Source: Anaerolineales bacterium
Lineage (GTDB): Bacteria; Chloroflexota; Anaerolineae; 4572-78; J111
Length of the DNA: 34,190 nt
Direction of reading: 5' to 3'
NCBI GenBank assembly: GCA_012032575.1
Contig: JAAUSP010000010.1
Coordinates: forward strand, 1-34,190
A program made the translations under genes and the position numbers. The notes under the pieces are model-generated. The model saw only the letters and a program-made list of their open reading frames with translations. It was not told the origin of the DNA and searched no databases. The number at the start of each line of letters is the position of its first letter. Position 1 is the first letter of the stretch. Positions 18,721-25,677 of the stretch are shown in pieces.

Positions 18721-18743
18721 TGCCTACCTGTCATATTTTGTCT

Positions 18744-19031
18744 TTAAGCAAAAACCTTTTCAGGCAGTATATCTTTAACGGCAATATGGGTAATAAAGTA
18801 TTCTTCGCCGTCGGATTCATTTTCTGCATCGAGATAAGATTGAACCCCACGAGGTTTTGGGATTTCCTCACCATCCTCTAACAATCCTCGTAAATGAAAC
18901 GCAAGAGCCGACCTCATATTTGCGATTGTCTGATCGAGCGTTTTACCCGTAGCGATACAGCCTAAAACATCAGGCGAATAAGACGAAAACCCTGTTCCGC
19001 TTTTTTCGATAACAATTAAATATCTTTCCAT
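18744..19031 (-). CDS. HicB-family antitoxin-like protein (orphan)
   Basis: The 95-aa product starts with the partial RNase-H-like HicB fold: YLIVIEKSGTGFSSYSPDV, LGCIATGKTLDQTIANMRSA, then FHLRGLLEDGEEIPKP. This is the usual HicB pattern. A C-terminal extension (SYLDAENESDGEEYFI ...) of about 30 residues follows. No HicA toxin gene is found on either side, so it is a solitary HicB. The ATG at 19031 lies 5 nt after the stop of the upstream membrane protein gene, which implies one transcript. The function may be regulatory, or a relic of a toxin-antitoxin pair. Confidence 0.75.
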   Translation of the reverse strand: MERYLIVIEKSGTGFSSYSPDVLGCIATGKTLDQTIANMRSALAFHLRGLLEDGEEIPKPRGVQSYLDAENESDGEEYFITHIAVKDILPEKVFA

Positions 19032-19036
19032 TATGG

Positions 19037-19576
19037 TCAATGACCCGGCAACCTTCCGGTACGCAGCAAAAACCACAACCGATCAAGCCGATACAGCCGG
19101 TAACGCCAAACCAGCCACAACCCGGCTAAAATCCCCCCGATTTCCCAAATCCATAGTTCGGGCCGGCGGGTAAAGGTATACCAATAGGCCAGGCCGATAT
19201 GCGCCTGCTCGCTGCCGCTTTTGCGCCACACATGAAAACGCCACCCCCGGAACGGCCAGTACCAGGTATCGTGAAACAGCCACAGCCGGTCAAGCAGGGC
19301 GTGTCCGTTAAACGCCAGCAAATAGGGCCAGCCGGCCGGCCTGCGCCAGATTGCGATGATGAACACTGTCAAATGGACCAACAATGTGTGGGCAAAAAGG
19401 ACCGCCGCCTTGTAACGGCGGTAAAAATAGAGCGCCGCCAGGGGTTTGTCAATCAAATCCGGCCCGGTAGCCGCCACCGCCAGCAACCGGTAGTCAACGT
19501 CGGGCAGCGTGTCAAAGCGGCGGCGGAGTAAATCATAAGCGGCCAGAGTATAAGTGATATGGCTGGGAGGAAGCAT
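19037..19576 (-). CDS. DUF457/YdjM-like membrane metal-dependent hydrolase
   Basis: The product is a 179-aa hydrophobic protein. It opens with LPPSHITYTLAAYDLLRR and shows GPDLIDKPLAAL, FAHTLLVHLTVFII and FNGHALLDRLWLF. Scattered His/Asp residues at membrane boundaries are the signature of the DUF457/YdjM group. Two to four membrane spans are likely. The ATG at 19576 is preferred; the alternative TTG at 19642 adds 22 residues unlike the family. No good SD is seen, so the start is uncertain. It is coupled to the downstream hicB-like gene. The substrate is unknown. Confidence 0.6.
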   Translation of the reverse strand: MLPPSHITYTLAAYDLLRRRFDTLPDVDYRLLAVAATGPDLIDKPLAALYFYRRYKAAVLFAHTLLVHLTVFIIAIWRRPAGWPYLLAFNGHALLDRLWLFHDTWYWPFRGWRFHVWRKSGSEQAHIGLAYWYTFTRRPELWIWEIGGILAGLWLVWRYRLYRLDRLWFLLRTGRLPGH

Positions 19577-19786
19577 AGACTCGTAATTTTGTAACGATAT
19601 TGTAACCACAAAATCGTCAAAACTGGGGTATACTACGGTCAAACAAAATACGCTTTATAGATTCATCTCGCTTAAAGTTAGCAAAGCGACGGCTACCAGA
19701 CGGTTAACGACAAGGATTTCGTTATCCACCCATCCAGAAGAACTCGGGTACCTGTGATATAGTTGACTTGTACAAGGAGCTAAGCG

Positions 19787-19999
19787 ATGAACAGCAATGA
19801 TGGCCTTATGGGCAATACGCAAGACCATATTATGGCTAACACCTGGCGCTTGATCTTCGACCGCACCGCCCGCCGCCCTTCTACCTCTCCCCTCTCCACC
19901 ACCAACCCTGACTTCTCATTACTCGAAGAACTTTTATCTGAATATCGCCTGATCGGCCTGAGCCTGGCCGAAAAAGAAAACCCGCGCCGCCTGAACTGA
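19787..19999 (+). CDS. Small hypothetical protein (70 aa)
   Basis: An AAGGAG SD sits 8 nt before the ATG, which supports real translation. The product begins MNSNDGLMGNTQDHIM, has a Ser/Thr/Pro-rich middle and a predicted helix (LLEELLSEYRLIGLSLAEKE). No family was recognised. It stands alone between divergent or convergent neighbours, ends just before an inverted repeat (20020-20064), and may be a small regulator. Confidence 0.5.
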   Translation: MNSNDGLMGNTQDHIMANTWRLIFDRTARRPSTSPLSTTNPDFSLLEELLSEYRLIGLSLAEKENPRRLN

Positions 20000-20019
20000 C
20001 GCACATAATCTGCGCATTT

Positions 20020-20064
20020 GGAGATTAGAAATGATGAGCCTGAATCTCTAATCCCCAATCTCCG
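20020..20064. repeat. Inverted repeat between convergent genes
   Basis: GGAGATTAG on the left faces CTCTAATCCCCAATCTCC on the right, which itself contains two copies of an AATC unit. It lies between the 70-aa gene (+) and the ChlI-like gene (-) and could act as a bidirectional terminator. Confidence 0.45.
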
Positions 20065-21337
20065 GTTTCGTTGTAACTTCCGTTTTGGGCAGATTGGCTG
20101 ATTTGGTAGTGCTCTCATCCTGACGCCCCTGGCCGTTAGGTGAGGATTCTGCTTTCGCGGCAGGTTTGGCCCGCCCGCTCGATCCTCTTTTCTTCTTGCC
20201 GCCGGTCACCACATCGAAAATTTTAGCGTCTTCTTCCTGCTGGGCGGCAAAGTATTTGGTGGCGAAATCGGTTTGACGCTGGCGCAGGGCCAGTGGAGCG
20301 ACCATACGCAGATCGTCATGGGTTACTTCCAGACGGTCATCGGCGGCGGCTAACGCACGGGCGGCTTCAAACAGGGTCATCTCGGCCCGGTGACTGTCAA
20401 TTTTTAGCTGCTCGATCCAGCGCAGCCCTTCGGACTCGACCCCCTGCCCAAAAACCACCTTGGGCAGACGTTTGCGGGCTTCAGCCACTTCAAAAGAGGC
20501 CGCATCGGTTTCGGCGGCCCAATCCCCCACAAAGCGGTAGGGCTTTTCTTTGTATACCTTCGCCCGATGATAAATCTCCAGGCGTTCCGCTGGGTCAGAC
20601 GCGCCCCGGACCAGCACCCGCAGGCCAAAACGGTCCTGAATCTGGGGCCGCAAATTGCCCTCTTCCGGATTCATCGAGCCGACCAGGGTCAGCCGCGAAC
20701 GATAGGTGGCGGCCAGCGGCCCTCGACGGACGGTGTATTGTCCCTGGGCTGCGGCATCCAGAATCGCATCAATAATCATATCGTCCAGCAAATTCACTTC
20801 GTCAATGTAAAGCAGGTTCTGATCCGCCTGTGACAAAATTCCTCGCTCCAGCAGCACCCGCTGTTGTTCCAACGCGACCCGCTCGCTGACGCCGCCAACC
20901 ACATCCTCAAGCCGTGAATTGAGCGGCAGTTCAACCAGGCGCATGAGTTCCGGAGAGGTAATGGGGTCGCCCATACCGAGCTTGCGGGCGCAATCGCTGC
21001 ACACGCCATCCATACCGTAACGGTACAAATCTTCCGGCTCGCAGCCGTACTCGCAGGTGCTGCGCTCGACCACCGGCATCAAATCCACCAGGCCGCGCAC
21101 TGCCGTCGTTTTGGCCGTACCTCGTGCGCCCACCAGCAAAACGCCACCAATGGCGCGATTGATAAGCGCTAAAATTAGGGCAATCTTCATTTCCGATTGG
21201 CCCACAATCGCCAGGAATGGGTAGCGCAGATTGCTGGCCAGCCCCCGATCCCGGTCCTTAGCCGCCGATTGCAAAATCGCCGCCGCCGGGCCTTTGGAAT
21301 ATAGAATTTCTAAGAGTTGTGATCTGCGTTTAGCCAT
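20048..21337 (-). CDS. ChlI/BchI-like AAA+ ATPase (magnesium-chelatase-type) with Cys4 insert
   Basis: The product is a 429-aa AAA+ motor of the Mg/Co-chelatase I type. Walker A is GARGTAKT (residues 70-77), Walker B LLYIDE (175-180), sensor 1 GSMNPEEG (220-227), and the arginine region is PQIQDRFGLR. Between Walker A and B an insert carries Cys95, Cys99, Cys113 and Cys116 (CEYGC ... CSDC), a likely zinc knuckle. A Lys/Ser/Pro-rich low-complexity tail of about 70 residues ends the protein. The usual VWA partner (ChlD) and the catalytic subunit ChlH are not adjacent, so a role in (bacterio)chlorophyll is not supported. A chelatase or MoxR-like remodelling role is equally possible. Confidence 0.82.
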   Translation of the reverse strand: MAKRRSQLLEILYSKGPAAAILQSAAKDRDRGLASNLRYPFLAIVGQSEMKIALILALINRAIGGVLLVGARGTAKTTAVRGLVDLMPVVERSTCEYGCEPEDLYRYGMDGVCSDCARKLGMGDPITSPELMRLVELPLNSRLEDVVGGVSERVALEQQRVLLERGILSQADQNLLYIDEVNLLDDMIIDAILDAAAQGQYTVRRGPLAATYRSRLTLVGSMNPEEGNLRPQIQDRFGLRVLVRGASDPAERLEIYHRAKVYKEKPYRFVGDWAAETDAASFEVAEARKRLPKVVFGQGVESEGLRWIEQLKIDSHRAEMTLFEAARALAAADDRLEVTHDDLRMVAPLALRQRQTDFATKYFAAQQEEDAKIFDVVTGGKKKRGSSGRAKPAAKAESSPNGQGRQDESTTKSANLPKTEVTTKPEIGD

Positions 21338-21340
21338 GAT

Positions 21341-21418
21341 AGGAAGTAGGGAGTAAGGAGCAGGGAGTAGGGGGAAAAGAGACTACTCCTTACTCCCCTA
21401 CTCGTTACTCCTTATTCC
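21341..21418. repeat. Long tandem-armed inverted repeat upstream of the ChlI-like gene
   Basis: The left arm (21341-21374) is made of GGAGTAGGGA/GTAAGGA units. The right arm (21384-21418) is its near complement, made of TACTCC units, with a loop of about 9 nt. The right arm overlaps the 3' end of the amidase gene by a few codons, so it lies exactly between two same-strand genes. Confidence 0.75.
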
Positions 21419-22541
21419 GGTTTGGGTGGAATTTTTAAAACCTGGCCGGGGCGGAGGCGGCTGGGGTCGGTTAAAATGTCCTGGTTGGCGTCAAAGATGA
21501 TGCGCCATAATTGGGATTGGCCGTAAACCTGCCGGGCGATCACCGACAGGGTATCGCCCGGCTGGACGGTGTAGGTGCGCCAGGCGGCGGGGGGCGGCGT
21601 GGTGGGATTGGTGACAAAACGCAGCCCGGTTTGGGCCAGCTTGTCGAGCGTGATTTGAACGGTGATCGGGTCGCCGGCAATGCGCTGGACCAATTTGGCT
21701 CCGCCCAACCGCAGCCGGGTCAATTGGTCCTCGCTGATCGTTTCGGGATTGCCGACAGCGGTGACATAAGGCCAGCGCCCGCGAGCTTCGTCAACGGCAA
21801 AGCTGACATCAGGCTGGAATTTCCAGATGTAAGCCATCGCGGCCCCTAAATATTTGTCGGTGTCGGGTAATAACAGGACATGCTCGCCGGGATCAACCTG
21901 GGCCGGTGGGCCGGGTTCAGGCTGAGGTTCCGGCTCGGCTTCGTCAGCGGCCCGCAGCGCGGCCCGAAGCTGGGCCGGGTCGAGCGTAGGACCGGGGCAG
22001 GTGGTGGAATTTCCGGCCAATTCCCGATGACCGCGCACGTTGTCCACGGAAATATTATATTTTCGGCGCAACTGCTGGATCAGGCCCAACAGCGACTGCA
22101 TTTGGGCGGCGCTGGGGCCGGTAAAGTTGTTGGGGATAGATTGGGTTCGCCCGGCGCTGTCTTTATAGGTACGGCCCTGGCTAAACCAGCCGGCCAGACA
22201 GATAGCCAGGTAATGATTGTTCCAATACTGCCCCTGTTCCAACCCCTCCGAATTATCCGGGTCGGCAAAACCGGCATGGTAGGCCGCAATTTTTTCATCC
22301 AGCGCATATTCAATCTCGCCGCTGCCGGTGATGACATAGTTGTAGCCACCGTGGGCCCAGCCCCGTTCCTTAACATGATAAACAAAAAAAGTATGGGCGT
22401 TGCCAATCGGCGCGCCGTGGTACGGTCAGCCGTGGCTGAATGATGGATGGCAATACCCACAATAGACCCACTGCGCTGCCAATCTTTATAGCTGGCATAA
22501 TTCGGCATTTCTGCCCGGACATCTTTGATGGTTAGGTTCAT
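21412..22541 (-). CDS. N-acetylmuramoyl-L-alanine amidase (Amidase_2) with LysM, one frameshift
   Basis: This is a zinc peptidoglycan amidase; corrected length is about 376 aa. The N-terminal catalytic domain has IVGIAIHHSAT (first Zn His), AYHAGFADP, and VRGHRELAGNSTTCPG (second His and the Cys ligand). An Ala/Glu/Pro linker follows, then a middle region (LLLPDTDKYLGAAMAYIWKF ...), then a C-terminal LysM: RTYTVQPGDTLSVIARQVYG ... RPGQVLKIPP. The frame shifts near 22424; restoring one base gives NGAPIGNAHTFFVYHVKERG. There is no obvious signal peptide, which is unusual unless the protein is released by lysis or another route. It could be a wall-remodelling or phage-like endolysin enzyme. Confidence 0.85.
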
Positions 22542-22587
22542 ATCTCTTATCCCAAATTTACCTAACGGCGTAACTGCTCAGTCCTCA

Positions 22588-22696
22588 TGTCATCCTTCGA
22601 CAGGCTCAGGACAGGTTTTGAGGCCGTAGGCCGACGCGAAGCATCTCTACAGCGCTACATAGGCGTCAGAGATTTCTCCCTTCGGTCGAAATGACA
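22588..22696. repeat. TGTCAT...ATGACA palindromic element (copy 1)
   Basis: TGTCATCCTTCGAC at the left is complemented by GGTCGAAATGACA at the right. The interior holds degenerate half-sites such as GAAGCATCTC and GAGATTTC. It is the same family as the elements at 25491 and 28677: MITE-like, with no coding capacity. Confidence 0.65.
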
Positions 22697-22713
22697 TACC
22701 TGAGTAGTTAGGC

Positions 22714-22842
22714 AGTTCCGAAAAAATAATTGTCCCAAACCCGTGATACGTGATGCGTGAGGACTTTTGGCGTAAATTCATCACGCATCACGTATCACGC
22801 ATCACGCCTGTAAGTTTTTGGGATGATTTAAATTTCGGAACT
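22714..22842. repeat. Composite long hairpin with perfect 18-bp inner arms
   Basis: The outer arms AGTTCCGAAA (22714-22723) and TTTCGGAACT (22833-22842) enclose CCCAAAC/GTTTTTGGG segments. Inside them is a perfect 18-bp inverted repeat, GTGATACGTGATGCGTGA (22743-22760) with its complement at 22781-22798. The inner arms are tandem GTGATRCG units. It lies in the gap between the amidase gene and the 37-aa gene. Confidence 0.8.
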
Positions 22843-22909
22843 CCCTTACTCTAATTTTACATATAATTGGGTATGATACAAGCTTAACTATGCCAATACG
22901 CCAGAAACT

Positions 22910-22938
22910 AAAAAGGGCTGCCCCGGCAACCCTTTCAA
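22910..22938 (-). terminator. Rho-independent terminator of the 37-aa membrane peptide gene
   Basis: Read on the minus strand, AAAGGGTTGCC pairs with GGCAGCCCTTT (one G-T pair) and is followed by five Ts. It lies about 20 nt beyond the stop codon of the small gene. Confidence 0.75.
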
Positions 22939-22958
22939 GTGGTTTGAGTCAAAACAAA

Positions 22959-23072
22959 CTATTCTTCTTTGCCTCTGCTCATCATCCCCAAAGCGACAAA
23001 TACCCCCAACAAGGCCGCGCCGCTTAAAGCAATGTTAACGATGAGCAGAGTAATAATCAGGCCCTCATTCAT
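22959..23072 (-). CDS. Small single-span membrane protein (37 aa)
   Basis: The product is a 37-residue peptide starting MNEGLIITLLIVNIALSG, continuing with one hydrophobic span of about 25 residues, and ending in a charged tail (SRGKEE). The ATG at 23072 has a strong SD (AGGGGAG) 7 nt upstream, and a good terminator follows the stop, so this is a complete transcription unit. The topology is probably N-out/C-in by the charge pattern. No family was recognised. Such short single-span proteins often serve as small subunits or regulators of larger membrane complexes. Confidence 0.7.
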   Translation of the reverse strand: MNEGLIITLLIVNIALSGAALLGVFVALGMMSRGKEE

Positions 23073-23294
23073 AGCAAACTCCCCTTCCTCATTGAATTTA
23101 ACAGGTCGCAGATGGCAAGTGCAGGGTTACAGGTGGCAAGTTACAAGTTGCAGAATAGTCTGCCCGCTGCCGTGCGTACAATCTACAATCTGCGCCTGCT
23201 ATTTGCGCCGATTTTCCCATATTATACGCATCCGGCTATAGGTGTCAATGCACCGGGGTGAATTGTAGGAACCCCGTCCGGCTTTGGCCTCCAG
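23073..23294. other. Intergenic region with tandem GGCAAG/ACAGGT words
   Basis: No gene is supported here. Around 23102-23152, imperfect tandem words (GCAGATGGCAAGTGCAGG, ACAGGTGGCAAGTTACAAG) resemble one arm of the gene-end repeats, with a possible partial partner (CAATCTACAATCTGC) near 23180-23194. The rest appears unstructured. Confidence 0.4.
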
Positions 23295-23323
23295 TTGACT
23301 TAATCCCTTTCTTTGATTATCAT
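23295..23323 (+). promoter_or_regulatory. Sigma70-like promoter of the E2 gene
   Basis: TTGACT (23295-23300), a 17-bp spacer and TATCAT (23318-23323) precede the ATG at 23378. Transcription from here would start downstream of the alternative upstream start codon, which supports the shorter protein. Confidence 0.5.
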
Positions 23324-23377
23324 GCGGGCCAGACTGCCCCGCTCAATGGGATACTGTCCGCTGCCTCAGGATCAACT

Positions 23378-24649
23378 ATGCGTATCATTATGCCCAAACT
23401 AGGTCTAACGATGACCGAAGGAACCCTGACCCGCTGGTGCAAAACGGTGGGAGACCTGGTGAAACAGGGCGAAATTCTGTTTGAATTTGAAAGCCAAAAG
23501 TCGGCCCTGGAATTTGAGTCGCCGCAGACCGGCACCCTGGCCGAAATTCTGGTGGCTGCCGGGCAAACGGTGCCCTGCGGTACGCCGGTGGCTACCCTTG
23601 AGCCGCTCACCGTAGCGCCAGGCAAACCAGCCGCCAGCGGCGAACTTCAAGCGACCCGGCAACCCGCGACCCCCCGCGCCAAAGCCCGCGCAGGGGAGTT
23701 GAGTTTGGATTTGAGCCAACTGGCGGGCAGCGGGCCAGCCGGCCGGATTCAACTGGTCGATGTGGAACGATTTTCGGCCAGCCAGCCCGAAACAGATGCA
23801 GCCCCACTGCCGCCAGTCTCACCCAAAATGACCCCCGTCGCCCGGCGCATGGCCGAGGAACAGCAGTTCGATCCCGGCCAGATTGCCGGCGGTGCGCCCG
23901 GCAGCCGCATCACCAAAGACGATCTGGCGCGGGCTTTCGAGACGTCTGTGCCCGCTGTTGACGGCGAGTTGAGGCCGCTGTCGCCGCTGCGCCAGACCAT
24001 TGCCCAGCGGTTGAGCCAGAGCGCTTTTACCGCCCCGCACGTGACCCTCTTGGCCGAGGCTGACGCAACCCCGCTGGTAGAGGCCAGGGCGCAGCTCAAC
24101 GTCGAACTCTCCGCAGGGCAGAAGATAAGCTACAATACCCTGCTGGCCGCCATCTGCGCCCGCGTGCTGCGCGAACAGCCCCAGGTGAACGCGCTTTTTG
24201 ATCAGAACGCCCAGGGAATTCGCCTCCAACAGGAGATTAACATCGCCCTGGCAGTTGATACTGAACGCGGCCTGACCACCCCCGTGCTGCGCCGGGTGGA
24301 CACCTTGAATCTGGTTTCGATCCAGCAGGGTTACACTGCGCTGATCGAGCAGGCGCTGGCCGGTCAGTTGCGCCCGGACGATCTGGCTGGCGGCACCTTT
24401 ACCCTCACCAACCTGGGCGCTTTTGAGGTAGACGGCTTTACCCCCATCATCAACCCGCCCCAACTTGCTATTTTGGGCGCGGGGCGTATTGCCGCCAAAC
24501 CCATTGCCCGCCAGAACGAGGTCGTCATCCGCCAGATGATGACCCTCAGCCTCAGCTTCGACCATCGCGCCCTCGACGGCGCACCCGCCGCCCGATTTTT
24601 GCAACGGGTCAAACAGTTGATCGAGCGGCCGTTTGCATTGATGTTGTAA
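23378..24649 (+). CDS. Dihydrolipoamide acyltransferase (E2) of a 2-oxo acid dehydrogenase-type complex
   Basis: The product is a 423-aa E2 enzyme. It has an N-terminal lipoyl domain (IIMPKLGLTMTEGTLTRW, lipoyl Lys41 in FESQKSALEFES), two peripheral-subunit-binding-like segments (LDLSQLAGSGPAGRI near 110, and TPVARRMAEEQQFDPGQI near 160), and a catalytic domain ending with the active-site motif SFDHRALDGA (His396, Asp400). The ATG at 23378 is chosen because the lipoyl domain starts exactly there and a promoter and an AGGA SD precede it. No E1 or E3 gene is adjacent, so this copy may use partners encoded elsewhere (acetoin, branched-chain or pyruvate type). It precedes the molybdenum hydroxylase genes but is separated from them by an inverted repeat. 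Confidence 0.9.
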   Translation: MRIIMPKLGLTMTEGTLTRWCKTVGDLVKQGEILFEFESQKSALEFESPQTGTLAEILVAAGQTVPCGTPVATLEPLTVAPGKPAASGELQATRQPATPRAKARAGELSLDLSQLAGSGPAGRIQLVDVERFSASQPETDAAPLPPVSPKMTPVARRMAEEQQFDPGQIAGGAPGSRITKDDLARAFETSVPAVDGELRPLSPLRQTIAQRLSQSAFTAPHVTLLAEADATPLVEARAQLNVELSAGQKISYNTLLAAICARVLREQPQVNALFDQNAQGIRLQQEINIALAVDTERGLTTPVLRRVDTLNLVSIQQGYTALIEQALAGQLRPDDLAGGTFTLTNLGAFEVDGFTPIINPPQLAILGAGRIAAKPIARQNEVVIRQMMTLSLSFDHRALDGAPAARFLQRVKQLIERPFALML

Positions 24650-24652
24650 TCG

Positions 24653-24692
24653 CGTGGTGCGTGGTACGTAAATTTACGCACCACGTACCACG
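24653..24692. repeat. Inverted repeat between E2 and FAD-subunit genes
   Basis: Around a CGTAAATTTACG palindrome, the arms CGTGGTGCGTGGTA and CACCACGTACCACG pair with two mismatches. Each arm is two copies of a CGTGGTR unit. No T-run follows. Confidence 0.7.
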
Positions 24693-24743
24693 AATTTTAT
24701 ATTTTTGTAATCCAAACAATTCTATCAGGAAGGATTTCCAACA

Positions 24744-25487
24744 ATGCCCCAAATAAAAGCTTATCACCGTCCGGCCAATCTGGAGGAGGCCATCCGGCTG
24801 CTGGCCCGGACCGGGGTTAATACCGCCGTTGTGGGCGGCGGTACTTATATTACGGCCCACATGGATGAACGGGTGGATGAAGTGGTTGATTTGCAGGCCG
24901 TCGGGCTGACCGAGGTCAGCTATCAGGACGACCGGCTGACTCTGGGAGCAATGGTGCGCCTGCAAACCATTGTCGAAGATACCCAGGCCCCGGCTTTGCT
25001 GCGCGAGGCCGCCCACCGCGAAGGTCCCAACACCTTTCGCCACGCCGCTACCGTAGGCGGCGTGGTTGTGGGGGCCGGCAAAGAAAGCGAATTTCTGACC
25101 GCTTTGCTTGTTTCCGAGGCGGATGTTCAGATACAGTCGAGCCGGGGTAATAAAAGCGTGCCGCTGGCCGACTTTTTACGCGATGTACCGGGCAGCCTGG
25201 CAGGCGGGATCATCACCGCTGTATCTCTGGCGACCAGCGGCAAAACGGCCAGCGCCCGCGTGGGCCGCACCCCCGCCGACCAGCCCATTGTGGCCGCCGC
25301 CGCCCGTCTGTCTTCCAATGGTCAAGTTCATCTGGCCCTGTGCGGAGTCGCCGCCACGCCGATTCTGGTTGATCCAAACAATGTCAAAGGCACAATTAAT
25401 CCCCCCGCCGATTTTCGCGGCTCCAGCGAATACCGCCGTCAGATTGCGGCAACGCTGGCCAAGCGGGTGGTGAGTGAGGTTAAATAA
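24744..25487 (+). CDS. Molybdenum hydroxylase FAD-binding subunit (YgfM-like)
   Basis: The 247-aa product has the CoxM/XdhB FAD fold that passes electrons within xanthine-dehydrogenase-type enzymes. It contains KAYHRPANLEEAIRLLA, VVGGGTYIT (the usual AGGTDL region), LTLGAMVRLQTI, NTFRHAATVGGVVVGAG (the usual ATIGGN region, degenerate here) and the C-terminal CGVAATPI block. It is about 40 residues shorter than CoxM and close to the length of E. coli YgfM. The adjacent XdhD-like gene supports that assignment. The missing Asn of the TIGGN motif means FAD binding should be tested and not assumed. SD: AGGAAGG upstream. Confidence 0.82.
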   Translation: MPQIKAYHRPANLEEAIRLLARTGVNTAVVGGGTYITAHMDERVDEVVDLQAVGLTEVSYQDDRLTLGAMVRLQTIVEDTQAPALLREAAHREGPNTFRHAATVGGVVVGAGKESEFLTALLVSEADVQIQSSRGNKSVPLADFLRDVPGSLAGGIITAVSLATSGKTASARVGRTPADQPIVAAAARLSSNGQVHLALCGVAATPILVDPNNVKGTINPPADFRGSSEYRRQIAATLAKRVVSEVK

Positions 25488-25490
25488 TAA

Positions 25491-25568
25491 TGTCATTGCG
25501 AGGCCGCAGGCCGAAGCAATCCCCCTCTCCGGGGTGAGAGACTGCTTCGCCTACGGCTCGCAGTGACA
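25491..25568. repeat. TGTCAT...ATGACA palindromic element (copy 2)
   Basis: TGTCATTGCGAGGCCGCAGG and AGCAATCCCC at the left are matched by GACTGCTTCGCC and GGCTCGCAGTGACA at the right. It forms a near-complete stem of about 78 bp between the FAD and Mo subunit genes. Confidence 0.85.
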
Positions 25569-25677
25569 TGAACCAAGCGATTTATGAAGGAGTGTTCACG
25601 AGCCAGAGCACGCCACCAGGAATGAAAACATCTTTCTGGCTACTGACTACTGGCTACTATTTTCTCAGGAGACTTTC

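Noticed and set aside
20048..21337. Evidence for photosynthesis from the ChlI-like gene
   Set aside because: Partners are missing and ChlI-like ATPases are common in non-phototrophs, so one gene cannot support it.
22588..22842. CRISPR array or tRNA in the repeat-rich gap
   Set aside because: Repeats are inverted and not regularly spaced, no constant spacer length exists, and no cloverleaf or CCA end is present.
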